Positions 17,027 through 26,350 of a stretch of 64,000 bases of DNA are shown here, one piece after another (the first letter of the stretch is position 1; every line of letters starts with the position of its first letter). The notes under the pieces are model-generated. The model had not been told where the DNA came from. It searched no databases and saw nothing but the letters and a program-made list of their open reading frames with translations. Origin of the DNA: Candidatus Aquabacterium excrementipullorum (GTDB lineage: Bacteria; Pseudomonadota; Gammaproteobacteria; Burkholderiales; Burkholderiaceae_C). The DNA is taken from assembly GCA_019112875.1 (NCBI GenBank), contig DXIO01000010.1:1-64000 (forward strand), given 5' to 3'. The translations under genes were made by a program, and so were the position numbers.

Positions 17027-19225
17027 ATGAAATTCGACACCCCCGCCACCACCAACCCCATCGATCAGCTCAAGGTCATCGGGCAGGCGCTCAGCCGCAT
17101 CGACGGGCCGCTCAAGACATCGGGCAAGGCGCCCTATGCCTACGAGCGGCACGACCAGGTGCCCAACCCCACCTACGGCTTCGTCGTGGGCGCGGGCATC
17201 GCCAAGGGCCGCATCGCGTCGATGGACTTGAGTGCCGCAGAAGCCGCGCCGGGCGTCATCCACATCGTCACTGCGCGCAACGCGGGCCGCCTGGGCAAGG
17301 GCAAGATGAACACCGCCAGGCTGCTGGGCGGCCCCGAGATCCAGCACTACCACCAGGCCGTGGCGCTGGTGGTGGCCGAGACCTTCGAGCAGGCGCGCGC
17401 GGCGGCGCAGCTGGTGCGCATCGAGTACGTCGAAGCCAAGGGTGCCTATGAGCTGGCCAAGCTCAAGGACAGCGCGCAAAAGCCCAAGAGTGATGACCCC
17501 GACACGGCGGTGGGCGATTTCGACGGTGCCTTCGCCAAGGCTCCCGTGCAGCTGGACGCCACCTACACGACGCCCGATCAATCCCACGCCATGATGGAGC
17601 CGCATGCCACCACCGCCGTGTGGGAAGGCGACGAGCTCACCGTGTGGACGGCCAACCAGATGGTGGCCTGGGGCGTTGGCGACCTGGCCAAGACCCTGGG
17701 CATCCCCAAGGACAAGGTGCGCCTGGTCTCGCCCTTCATCGGCGGCGGCTTCGGCGGCAAGCTCTTCCTGCGCGCTGACGTGCTGCTGGCGGCGCTGGGC
17801 GCGCGTGCCGTCAAACGGCCGGTGAAGGTGGCGCTGCAGCGCCCGCTGATGTTCAACAACACCACGCACCGGCCCGCCACCATCCAGCGCATCCGCCTGG
17901 GCGCGGGCCGCGATGGCCGCATCACCGCGATCGCGCACGAAAGTTGGTCGGGCGATCTGCCCGGCGGCAAGCCTGAGACAGCGGTGGCCCAGACGCGCCT
18001 GCTCTATGCCGGTGCGAACCGCATGACCGCGATGCGCCTGGCCACGCTGGACCTGCCCGAGGGCAATGCCATGCGCGCGCCCGGCGAAGCGCCTGGCCTG
18101 ATGGCATTGGAGGTGGCCATCGACGAGATGGCTGAATTGCTGGGCCTGGACCCGGTCGAGTTTCGCGTGCTCAACGACACGCAGGTCGATCCGGAAAAGC
18201 CTTCGCGCCCCTTCTCTCAACGCCGCCTGGTGGAGTGCCTGCGCCTGGGCGCCGAGCGTTTCGGCTGGCAGCAGCGCTCGGCCAAGCCCGGCCAGCGCCG
18301 CGAAGGCCGCTGGCTGATCGGCCTGGGCGTGGCCGCCGCCTTCCGCAACAACCTGGTGATGAAATCCGGCGCGCGCGTGAAACTCGACAAGCAGGGCGTT
18401 GTCACGGTGGAAACGGACATGACCGACATCGGCACCGGCAGCTACACCATCATCGCGCAGACCGCCGCCGAGATGATGGGCGTCACCGTCGACAAGGTCA
18501 TCGTGCGGCTCGGCGATTCGCGATCACCCGTGTCGGCCGGCTCCGGCGGGCAGTGGGGCGGCAACAGTTCGACCGCGGGCGTGTACGCGGCCTGCGTCAA
18601 GCTGCGCGAGGCCGTGGCGCGCAAGCTCGGTGTCGATTCGAAGGATGCCGAATTTGCCGATGGCGAGGTGCGCGCGGGCGAGCGCCGCATGACGCTGGCC
18701 CAGGCCGCCGGCGATGCGGGCCTGTCGGCCGAGGACACGATGGAATACGGCGATCTGGACAAGAAGTTCCAGCAGTCCACCTTCGGCGGGCACTTCGTGG
18801 AGGTGGCCGTGGACGCCTTTACCGGCGAGATCCGCGTACGCCGCATGCTGGCCGTGTGCGCCGCCGGGCGCATCCTCAACCCCAAGTCGGCGCGCAGCCA
18901 GGTGATCGGCGCGATGACCATGGGCGTGGGTGCCGCCTTGATGGAAGAGCTGGCCGTTGATACGCGCAAGGGCTTCTTCGTCAACCACGACCTGGCCGGC
19001 TACGAGGTGCCCGTGCACGCCGACATCCCGCACCAGGAAGTGATCTTCCTCGACGAGGTCGATCCCATCTCGTCGCCGATGAAGGCCAAGGGCGTGGGCG
19101 AACTGGGCATCTGCGGCGTGGCGGCGGCGGTGGCCAACGCCATCCACAACGCGACGGGGGTGCGTGTGCGCGAGTACCCGATCACGTTGGACAAGCTGCT
19201 GCCCAAGCTGCCGAACGTGGCCTGA
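17027..19225 (+). CDS. paoC: Aldehyde oxidoreductase molybdopterin-binding subunit, PaoC-like
   Basis: Molybdenum cofactor subunit of 732 residues, catalysing oxidation of aldehydes to acids. The GGGFGGK motif of the cofactor-binding region is present. The catalytic Glu falls at residue 692 in KGVGELGIC, the same residue number as in E. coli PaoC. The E. coli enzyme acts on aromatic aldehydes in the periplasm. The maturation chaperone (PaoD/XdhC type) is not in this operon and must be elsewhere. It ends 19 bases before a convergent gene. Confidence 0.9.
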   Translation: MKFDTPATTNPIDQLKVIGQALSRIDGPLKTSGKAPYAYERHDQVPNPTYGFVVGAGIAKGRIASMDLSAAEAAPGVIHIVTARNAGRLGKGKMNTARLLGGPEIQHYHQAVALVVAETFEQARAAAQLVRIEYVEAKGAYELAKLKDSAQKPKSDDPDTAVGDFDGAFAKAPVQLDATYTTPDQSHAMMEPHATTAVWEGDELTVWTANQMVAWGVGDLAKTLGIPKDKVRLVSPFIGGGFGGKLFLRADVLLAALGARAVKRPVKVALQRPLMFNNTTHRPATIQRIRLGAGRDGRITAIAHESWSGDLPGGKPETAVAQTRLLYAGANRMTAMRLATLDLPEGNAMRAPGEAPGLMALEVAIDEMAELLGLDPVEFRVLNDTQVDPEKPSRPFSQRRLVECLRLGAERFGWQQRSAKPGQRREGRWLIGLGVAAAFRNNLVMKSGARVKLDKQGVVTVETDMTDIGTGSYTIIAQTAAEMMGVTVDKVIVRLGDSRSPVSAGSGGQWGGNSSTAGVYAACVKLREAVARKLGVDSKDAEFADGEVRAGERRMTLAQAAGDAGLSAEDTMEYGDLDKKFQQSTFGGHFVEVAVDAFTGEIRVRRMLAVCAAGRILNPKSARSQVIGAMTMGVGAALMEELAVDTRKGFFVNHDLAGYEVPVHADIPHQEVIFLDEVDPISSPMKAKGVGELGICGVAAAVANAIHNATGVRVREYPITLDKLLPKLPNVA

Positions 19226-19244
19226 GCACGCTCACCGCAGAGTA

Positions 19245-20672
19245 TCAAGGCTGCTCCACCAGGTCGGCCACCGCGGCGAACACCGCCTCGCGCGACGCAT
19301 CCTTCGAGAAGGACACGCCCATGCGCAGCACCACCAGGTTCTTGCTGGGCACGATCACCACGAACTGCCCCATGTGCCCGGCGAACCAGACCAGGTCGAC
19401 CGGCAGCCGAGCCCGCAACGCGGCCGGGATCTCGGTGGCGGGCTGGCGCCAGATGTAGCCGCCGTACTCATTGGACGCGGGCGAGGCCGCTACCAGGAAG
19501 CGCATGGCCTCGGGATTGATCAGCGTCTGGCCGTTCCACTGGCCGCCTTGCGCCACCAACTGGCCCAGGCGCAGCCAGTCGACCGGCCGCAGGATGCCGC
19601 GCGCGCCACCCACGGGCGTGCCGGTGGCATCGGGCTCGACCACGCCGTTGCGGATGCCCAGCGGCGCGAACAGGCGCTGCTGGTAGTAGTCGTACAGGGC
19701 CTGGTGCGTGCCGCCGAGCAACTGCTTCATCCGCAGCATCGCGATGTTCGGGAAGCCCGTCGAGTAGGTGAAGGTCGAGCCCGGTGCCGAGGTGAGCGCG
19801 CGGTCGGCCGCCCAGACGCCCTGGTCGGGCTGCGAGAACAGCATCTGCGTGGCGTCGCTGGCGCCGGCGTAGCCCTCGTTCCAGGCCAGGCCGGGCGCCA
19901 TGTTCAGCAACTGGCGCCAGGTGATGGCGGCCTTGGCGCTGCCCGACCATTGCGGCAGGCCCACGGGTGTGTCCAGGCTCAGGCGGCCATCGGTGATCAT
20001 CAAGCCGGCGATCAGCCCGGTCAGTGATTTGGTCATGGACCAGCCCAGCTGCGGCTGCTGGCGGTCGTAGTCCTTGGCGTAGCGTTCGTAGACCAGGTGG
20101 CCATCACGCGCCACCAGGAAGGCCAGGGCGTTCTGCTTCTCGCCGGGCTTGGTCGAGGTCTCGGTGAAGATGGCATCGCCATGCCGGGCCAGCAACTGGT
20201 TCAGGGTCGGGCTGTTCAGGTAGGTCTGGACCGGGCCTTCGCCCGCGGGCCAGGCCTGTGCCGAGGGCGTGCCCAGCGTCACGGCCTTGAAAGGCTGGGC
20301 ACGTACGGCGGCCTCGGTGGCCCCGGGCGGCACCAGCGTGCAGCCCAGGCCCTTGCGGTAGACGGCGGTGCGCTTGTTGGTGATGAAGGGCACGAAGGTG
20401 CGCACGTCCACCTTCAGGCCGGGGTGGTAATCGACATCCCACACGTAAGGCAGCGGCTGCACTTTGGGCACGGTGTAGGACCAGCGCACGCGCAGGTAGT
20501 CGTCGCCGCTCTGCTGGGTGCGGGTGCACAGCTCCCAGGCCGCGTAGCCCGTGCCGGCGGGCAGGTCGTCGATCAGGTCGGCGCGGGCGTGGCCGGCCAG
20601 GCACCCCAGGGCGCAGGCCAGGGCCAGGGTCTGGGCGGACAAGGCGGCAGGGCGTGAACGGTGGTGGCGCAT
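19245..20672 (-). CDS. Exported serine hydrolase of the class C beta-lactamase / EstB / NylB fold
   Basis: Protein of 475 residues with an N-terminal signal peptide (hydrophobic to about residue 31, His-Ala-Arg-Ala). Unusually, about 150 residues precede the catalytic domain. The active-site SxxK is Ser212-Met-Thr-Lys215 in GWSMTKSLTG, and a Tyr in FTYSTG fits the second motif. The context GHLVYERYAKDYD before the SxxK resembles 6-aminohexanoate-dimer hydrolase (NylB) and carboxylesterase EstB more than true beta-lactamases. Predicted periplasmic esterase or amidase; the substrate is unknown. Confidence 0.8.
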   Translation of the reverse strand: MRHHRSRPAALSAQTLALACALGCLAGHARADLIDDLPAGTGYAAWELCTRTQQSGDDYLRVRWSYTVPKVQPLPYVWDVDYHPGLKVDVRTFVPFITNKRTAVYRKGLGCTLVPPGATEAAVRAQPFKAVTLGTPSAQAWPAGEGPVQTYLNSPTLNQLLARHGDAIFTETSTKPGEKQNALAFLVARDGHLVYERYAKDYDRQQPQLGWSMTKSLTGLIAGLMITDGRLSLDTPVGLPQWSGSAKAAITWRQLLNMAPGLAWNEGYAGASDATQMLFSQPDQGVWAADRALTSAPGSTFTYSTGFPNIAMLRMKQLLGGTHQALYDYYQQRLFAPLGIRNGVVEPDATGTPVGGARGILRPVDWLRLGQLVAQGGQWNGQTLINPEAMRFLVAASPASNEYGGYIWRQPATEIPAALRARLPVDLVWFAGHMGQFVVIVPSKNLVVLRMGVSFSKDASREAVFAAVADLVEQP

Positions 20673-20808
20673 CGGGGGGGGCTTCCAAAAAGGGGCGGTG
20701 ACGCCATCGTCGGAAGCGGATGGCGCGGGGATGCGCGCAATGTACCCAGCAGCCCGGAGGCGGGCATGAGCACTAACCCTTCACCCCATTGGGGGCCGGG
20801 CCAAGGCC

Positions 20809-22104
20809 TCAGCTCAGGCGGATGCGCGGCTTCACGCGCCGGTTGAGCCGTTCGGCCAACCACATCACGAAGGTGTGCCACACGCCGTGCAGCCCGATCT
20901 GGTGCCGGCGGTACAGCAGCAGGTGGCTGAGCTGCGCGAACTTGCCTTGGACGAACAGGCCCTTGAAGAAGCCGAACTTGCCCAGCGTGCCGAAGGCGTT
21001 GTACTGGCTCAGCGACACCAGCGCGCCCAGGTCGTGGAACACGAAGGGTGGCACCGCCTTGTCATGCCGCACCAGGGCGGGCAGGTGCCTGGCCAGGTGC
21101 AGGGCCTGCTGGTTGGCGACCTGCGCGGTGGGCGGCAGGGGTTTGTCGGCGCCGGGCGGCGTGAAGCTGGCGCCATCGCCCAGCACGAAGATGGCGGGAT
21201 CGACCGAGCTTTGCAGCGTGGGGCCTACCACCACCTGGCGCGCGCGGGTGAGTTGCAGGCCGCTGCTGTCATCCAATGCCCCTTCGGCCTTGACGCCGGC
21301 CGCCCACACCATCAGGTCGGCGTCGATCCGGCTGCCGTCGGCGAGGCGAAAGCCACCGGCTTCGGCAGCCATCACCCGTGCGCCCGTGCGCAGCGCGACG
21401 CCCAGCCGTTCGAGCTGTGCGGCGCTGGAGGCCGACACGTGCGCCGGAAAGGCAGCCAGGATGCGCGGTCCGCTTTCCACCAGGGTCAGGTGCAGCCGGT
21501 CGAGGATGCGCTCGTCGCCGTAGCTCGAGGCCGTGTCCAGCATGCTGCACAGCTCGGCCGCCAGTTCCACGCCCGTGGCGCCGCCACCCACGATGACGAT
21601 GCGCAGCACCTCCCGCTGCACCACGCTGCGCAGCACGCGGCCACGCAGGGTGGCGTTGAAGGCCTCGGCCTGGGCCTGGCTGTCGATGAAGTGGCAGTGT
21701 TCGGCCACGCCCAGTGTGCCGAAGTCATTGGCGCGGCTGCCGATGGCCAGCACCAGCAGGTCGTAAGGCAGGGCGCGCTGTGCCACCAGCACCGAGCCGT
21801 CCTGGGCCAGCAGCGGCGCCAGCGTCACTTGCCGGGCGGTCCGGTCCAGCCCCGCCAGGGCACCGATCTGGTAGCTGAAATGGTGCGAAGCCGCGTGCGC
21901 GATGTAGCTCAGCTGCTGCTGGCTCACGTCCCAGGTGCCGGCCGCGATGGTGTGCAGCATGGGTTTCCAGACATGCGTGGGACTGCGGTCGACCAGGGTG
22001 ATGTGGGCGTGCCCGGGCTGGCCCAGGCTGGCGCCCAGGCGCGTGGCCAGCGTGAGGCCGGCGACGCCGCCGCCCAGGATCAGGATGCGTGGAGGTGTGG
22101 ACAT
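20809..22104 (-). CDS. ndh: Type II NADH dehydrogenase-like FAD oxidoreductase
   Basis: Flavoprotein of 431 residues with two dinucleotide-binding motifs: GGGVAGLTLA near residue 10 for FAD, and VGGGATGVELAAEL about 170 residues later for NAD(P)H. The region FVLGDGASF matches the second FAD contact. The C-terminus is basic and amphipathic (LYRRHQIGLHGVWHTFVMWLAERLNRRVKPRIRLS region), as in NDH-2 enzymes that sit on the inner face of the membrane. It would oxidise NADH and reduce quinone without pumping protons. The start at 22104 begins MSTPPRILILGGG; a longer in-frame reading to 22173 adds a non-conserved leader. Confidence 0.85.
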   Translation of the reverse strand: MSTPPRILILGGGVAGLTLATRLGASLGQPGHAHITLVDRSPTHVWKPMLHTIAAGTWDVSQQQLSYIAHAASHHFSYQIGALAGLDRTARQVTLAPLLAQDGSVLVAQRALPYDLLVLAIGSRANDFGTLGVAEHCHFIDSQAQAEAFNATLRGRVLRSVVQREVLRIVIVGGGATGVELAAELCSMLDTASSYGDERILDRLHLTLVESGPRILAAFPAHVSASSAAQLERLGVALRTGARVMAAEAGGFRLADGSRIDADLMVWAAGVKAEGALDDSSGLQLTRARQVVVGPTLQSSVDPAIFVLGDGASFTPPGADKPLPPTAQVANQQALHLARHLPALVRHDKAVPPFVFHDLGALVSLSQYNAFGTLGKFGFFKGLFVQGKFAQLSHLLLYRRHQIGLHGVWHTFVMWLAERLNRRVKPRIRLS

Positions 22105-22363
22105 GCGTGGACAGGTCGGGTGAGAGACGCGCTTGGCAAGCGGCTCCTGGCAAACAGCGCGCCCGGTCGCCACCCCGGGGTGTCAGGCGCGGTTCATGCA
22201 GCACTGTCGCGAGATGGTGGTCGCGCGTCACGCAAGATGCCTAGAATGCCTGTGTCGTACACGAAACCGGCCTGCAGTCCCCCGGGTGCGTGCGAGACGC
22301 GGTGTCTCTTTCCCCGCTCGCAGGGCCTTCCAGGCCCTTCCTGCTCACTGTTCACAGGAAGCC

Positions 22364-25300
22364 ATGGACCGGACAGCACAGCATTCGTCGGCGCAGCAGC
22401 CCGACCCGCTCGGCTTCTTCGCTGGGGACAGCGTCATGGCCGCGCGCATGCGCGCCCTGGACTGGCCGTCGACGCCCCTCGGTGATCCCCTCCACTGGCC
22501 GCAAAGCCTCAAAAGCGTGGTGCGCATCATGCTCACCTCGCGCTACGCGATGTGGATGGCCTGGGGCCCGCAGCTCACCTTCTTCTGCAATGACGCCTAC
22601 AGCCCCACCCTGGGCGTGAAGCAGGCCTGGGCCCTGGGGGCACCCGCTTCGCGCGTGTGGGCCGAGATCTGGCCGTCCATCGGGCCGCTGATCGAGCAAG
22701 TGATGCACACCGGCGAGGCCAGCTGGAACGAGGATCTGCTGCTGTTCCTGGAGCGCAGCGGCGCACCGGAAGAGACGTACCACACCTTCTCCTACAGCGC
22801 ACTGGCGGACGACGATGGGGCGGTGCGCGGCATGTTCTGCGTGGTGACCGAGGAGACGCGCCGGGTGATCGGCCAGCGCCGCATGGACACCCTGCGCGAA
22901 CTGACGGCCGACCTCAACGCCACCAGCCAGGAAGCCGAAGTGATCCAGGCCCTGGTGCGCAACCTGGGAGCCAACCAGAAGGACCTGCCTTTCACGCTGA
23001 CCTACCTGTTCGACGAGCACGGCACCGCGCACCTGGCCGGTGCCACGGGCGTGGCGAGCCCGCGCACGGCGATCGCCACTTCGCTGGTGGCCGACAACGC
23101 ACTGGGCTGGCCCCTCGCCAGCCTGCTCGCGGGCGCGCCGGCGCACACGGTGTCCGTGCTGCCGGCGCACTTCGGCGAGGTGCCGCATGGCGCCTGGGAC
23201 CAGCCGCCCACGCAGGCCTACATCGCCCCCATCCGCACGCAGGGCCAGCCCCGGCCGGCGGGCTTCTTCGTGATGGGGCTGAACCCCTACCGCCCCTTCG
23301 ACACCGACTACCAGGCCTTCGCCGACCTGGTGGCCAACCAGATCGCGGCCGGCATGGCCAATGCCCGCTCGCACGAGCAGTCGCGCCAGCGCATGGAGGC
23401 GCTCGCGCAGATCGATCGCGCCAAGACGGCCTTCTTCTCGAACGTGAGCCATGAGTTCCGCACGCCGCTCACGCTGATGCTGGGCCCGCTGGAAGATGCG
23501 CTGGGCGATGCGGCGCTGCCCGAGGCCGAGCGCCAGCGCCTGCAACTGGTGCACCGCAATGGCCTGCGCCTGCTCAAGCTGGTCAACTCGCTGCTGGATT
23601 TCTCGCGCATCGAGGCCGGTCGCATGAAGGCCCGCTTCGTTCCCCTGCCGCTCGAACAGGTGACGGCCGAACTGGCCAGCAACTTCCGATCCGCCACCGA
23701 GAAGGCCGGGCTGGCGCTGGTGGTGGACTGCCCGCCGCTGCCCCAACCGGTCTATGTGGACCAGGACATGTGGGAGATGATCGTCCTGAACCTGGTGTCC
23801 AATGCCTTCAAGTTCACCTTCAGTGGCGAGATCCGCGTCACGCTGAGGGCCGACGGCAACGTCGCGCAGCTGCTGGTCAGCGACACCGGCATCGGCATCC
23901 CGGCGCACGAGCTGCCGCGCATGTTCGAGCGCTTTCACCGCATCGAGGGCGCGCGCGGACGCAGCTTCGAAGGCACCGGCATCGGTCTGGCGCTGGTGCA
24001 GGAACTGGTGAGGCTGCATGGCGGCAGCATCGCGCTGCACAGCGATGAAGGCCGGGGCACCACCTTCACCGTGAGCGTGCCCTTCGGCGCGGCACACCTG
24101 CCGCCGGGCCAGGTGCATCACGAGGCGGCACAGGCCGCGCAAACGGCGCGCGGCGTCAGCTACGTCGAGGAGGCGCTGAGCTGGTTGTCCACCATGCCGG
24201 CGCCGCTGTCACCGGCGGCAGTCGATGTGGTGTCCTCGCCGGGGGCCGAGCGGATGGCGCCCGCGCCCCAGGCCCCGGCCTACATCCTGGTGGCCGATGA
24301 CAATGCCGACATGCGCGCCTACGTGCAGCGCCTGCTGGGCACCAAGCACGAATGCGCCGTGGTGGCCGATGGCCTGGAGGCCTACGAATCGGTGCGGCGT
24401 CGCCGGCCGGACCTGCTCATCACCGACGTGATGATGCCCCGCCTGGACGGCTTCGGGCTGATCCACCGCATTCGCGAAGAAGACGGCCTGCGGGGCCTGC
24501 CGGTCATCGCGCTGTCGGCCCGCGCGGGCGAGGAGGCCCGCATCGAGGGCCTGGCCCAGGGCGCGGACGACTACCTCGTCAAGCCCTTCTCGGCGCGCGA
24601 GCTCCTGGCGCGCGTCGACGGGGCGCTGGCCATCGCCCGCATCCGGGCGCGCGTCAACGAAGAGCTCGAGCAGCGCGTGGCCGAGGCGCTGGCCGCGCGC
24701 GACGAGGTCGAGGCGCAACTGCGCCATGCCCAGAAGCTCGAGGCCGTGGGCCGGCTCACAGGCGGGGTGGCGCACGATTTCAACAACCTGCTGCAGGTGA
24801 TCGGCGGCAATCTGCAGTTGCTGGGGCGCGACCTGTCCGGCCAGGGCCGGGCCGAAGAGCGCCTGAAGAACGCGCTGGCCGCCGTGGGCCGTGGCGCCAA
24901 GCTGGCCTCGCAGCTGCTGGCCTTCGGCCGGCGCCAACCGCTGGCGCCCAAGGTGGTGAACCTGGGCCGCCTGATCCGCAACATGGACGACATGCTGCGC
25001 CGCGCCCTGGGCGAAGGCGTCGAGATCGAGACCGTCATCGGCGGCGGCCTGTGGAACACCCACATCGACGCGGGCCAGATGGAGAACGCGCTGCTGAACC
25101 TGGCCATCAACGCGCGCGATGCGATGAATGGCCACGGCCGGCTCACCATCGAGTCGGGCAACGCCTTCCTGGACGATGGCTATGCCGATCGCCACGACGG
25201 CATCGAGCCGGGCCAGTACGTGATGGTGGCCGTGTCCGACACCGGCTGCGGCATACCGACCGAGCAGCTCGAGCGCGTGTTCGAGCCCTTCTTCACGACG

Positions 25301-26341
25301 AAGCGCGAAGGCGAGGGCACTGGCCTGGGCCTGAGCATGGTGTATGGCTTCGTCAAGCAGTCCGGCGGGCATGTGAAACTCTACAGCGAGCCCGGCCATG
25401 GCACCACGGTGCGCGTGTACCTGCCGCGCACGCGCCAGCAGGAGGACGTGCTGGCCGATGTGGACGCCGGCCCCGTGCTGGTCGGCACGGAAACGGTGCT
25501 GGTGGTCGAGGACGACGAGAACGTGCGCGCCACCGTGGTCGAGATGCTGTCCGAGCTGGGCTACCGCGTGCTCAAGGCCAAGGACGCCGACAGCGGCTTG
25601 GTCATCATCGAGAGCGGCATCCCGATCGACCTGCTCTTCACCGACGTGGTGATGCCCGGTCGCCTGCGCAGCCCCGACCTGGCGCGCAAGGCCCGCGAAC
25701 GCCTGCCCAACATCGCTGTGCTCTTCACCTCGGGCTACACGGACAACGCCATCGTGCATGGCGGGCGGCTGGACGATGGCATCGAGCTGCTGAGCAAGCC
25801 GTACACGCGCGAGGCCTTGGCGCGCAAGGTAAGGCATGTGCTGGGCAGCCGTGTGCCCTTGGTGGTGTCCGAAGCGTCGCCGCCTGCTGATGCCGCTGAG
25901 CTTGCAGCAGCACATCCCAGCCAGGAAGCCGGCGCAGCCGGGGCGCTGCTTGCCCCCACGGGCAAGCGCTTGTCGGACGGCCCGGTGCGCGTGCTGCTGG
26001 TCGAGGACGACGAGCTGATCCGCTTCACCAGCGAGGAGATGCTGACCTACCTGGGCTGCACCGTGCACGTCGCGGCCGATGGCGACGAGGCCCTGGGCCT
26101 GCTGGGCCACACCGGTGTCGACGTGCTGATCACGGATGTGAACCTGCCGGGCATGTCGGGGCGGGAGCTGGCTTCGCTGGTGCGCAGCAAGCTCCCGACG
26201 CTGCCCGTGCTGTTCGCCTCGGGCACCGACCATGGCCTGAGCGATTTGCGCAATCAGGCGACGGGCTTCATCCAGAAGCCCTATGGCGAGGACGAACTGC
26301 GGCGTGCCCTGGCGGCCTTCGGTCTGCAGCGCAGCGGGTGA
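22364..26341 (+). CDS. Large soluble hybrid histidine kinase with two transmitter modules and three receiver domains
   Basis: Signalling protein of 1325 residues with no membrane segment. Order: PAS-like region (about 30-160), GAF-like region (about 180-340), first HisKA/HATPase with His363 (FSNVSHEFRTPL), receiver 1 with Asp688, a coiled segment, second HisKA/HATPase with His804 (GGVAHDFNNLL), receiver 2 with Asp1094, and receiver 3 with Asp1258. The two kinase modules belong to different subfamilies. The start at 22364 follows AGGAAG; 77 upstream in-frame residues look non-conserved. No separate response regulator or output domain is nearby, so the target is unknown. The 259 bases before it hold no gene. 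Confidence 0.88.
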   Translation: MDRTAQHSSAQQPDPLGFFAGDSVMAARMRALDWPSTPLGDPLHWPQSLKSVVRIMLTSRYAMWMAWGPQLTFFCNDAYSPTLGVKQAWALGAPASRVWAEIWPSIGPLIEQVMHTGEASWNEDLLLFLERSGAPEETYHTFSYSALADDDGAVRGMFCVVTEETRRVIGQRRMDTLRELTADLNATSQEAEVIQALVRNLGANQKDLPFTLTYLFDEHGTAHLAGATGVASPRTAIATSLVADNALGWPLASLLAGAPAHTVSVLPAHFGEVPHGAWDQPPTQAYIAPIRTQGQPRPAGFFVMGLNPYRPFDTDYQAFADLVANQIAAGMANARSHEQSRQRMEALAQIDRAKTAFFSNVSHEFRTPLTLMLGPLEDALGDAALPEAERQRLQLVHRNGLRLLKLVNSLLDFSRIEAGRMKARFVPLPLEQVTAELASNFRSATEKAGLALVVDCPPLPQPVYVDQDMWEMIVLNLVSNAFKFTFSGEIRVTLRADGNVAQLLVSDTGIGIPAHELPRMFERFHRIEGARGRSFEGTGIGLALVQELVRLHGGSIALHSDEGRGTTFTVSVPFGAAHLPPGQVHHEAAQAAQTARGVSYVEEALSWLSTMPAPLSPAAVDVVSSPGAERMAPAPQAPAYILVADDNADMRAYVQRLLGTKHECAVVADGLEAYESVRRRRPDLLITDVMMPRLDGFGLIHRIREEDGLRGLPVIALSARAGEEARIEGLAQGADDYLVKPFSARELLARVDGALAIARIRARVNEELEQRVAEALAARDEVEAQLRHAQKLEAVGRLTGGVAHDFNNLLQVIGGNLQLLGRDLSGQGRAEERLKNALAAVGRGAKLASQLLAFGRRQPLAPKVVNLGRLIRNMDDMLRRALGEGVEIETVIGGGLWNTHIDAGQMENALLNLAINARDAMNGHGRLTIESGNAFLDDGYADRHDGIEPGQYVMVAVSDTGCGIPTEQLERVFEPFFTTKREGEGTGLGLSMVYGFVKQSGGHVKLYSEPGHGTTVRVYLPRTRQQEDVLADVDAGPVLVGTETVLVVEDDENVRATVVEMLSELGYRVLKAKDADSGLVIIESGIPIDLLFTDVVMPGRLRSPDLARKARERLPNIAVLFTSGYTDNAIVHGGRLDDGIELLSKPYTREALARKVRHVLGSRVPLVVSEASPPADAAELAAAHPSQEAGAAGALLAPTGKRLSDGPVRVLLVEDDELIRFTSEEMLTYLGCTVHVAADGDEALGLLGHTGVDVLITDVNLPGMSGRELASLVRSKLPTLPVLFASGTDHGLSDLRNQATGFIQKPYGEDELRRALAAFGLQRSG

Positions 26342-26350
26342 GTCGCATCA

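Noticed and set aside
19245-20672. Reading of the serine hydrolase as an antibiotic-resistance beta-lactamase
   Set aside because: SxxK alone does not show this; the surroundings of the active site resemble EstB/NylB-type enzymes and the protein has a long extra N-terminal region.
22352-24142. Open frame of 596 codons on the minus strand
   Set aside because: It mirrors the hybrid kinase gene. Such long antisense frames are expected from high-GC codon bias; its translation is His/Gly/Arg/Gln-rich with no domain pattern.
24209-26233. Open frame of 674 codons on the minus strand
   Set aside because: Also antisense to the hybrid kinase; low-complexity composition without motifs, whereas the plus strand shows complete kinase and receiver motifs.
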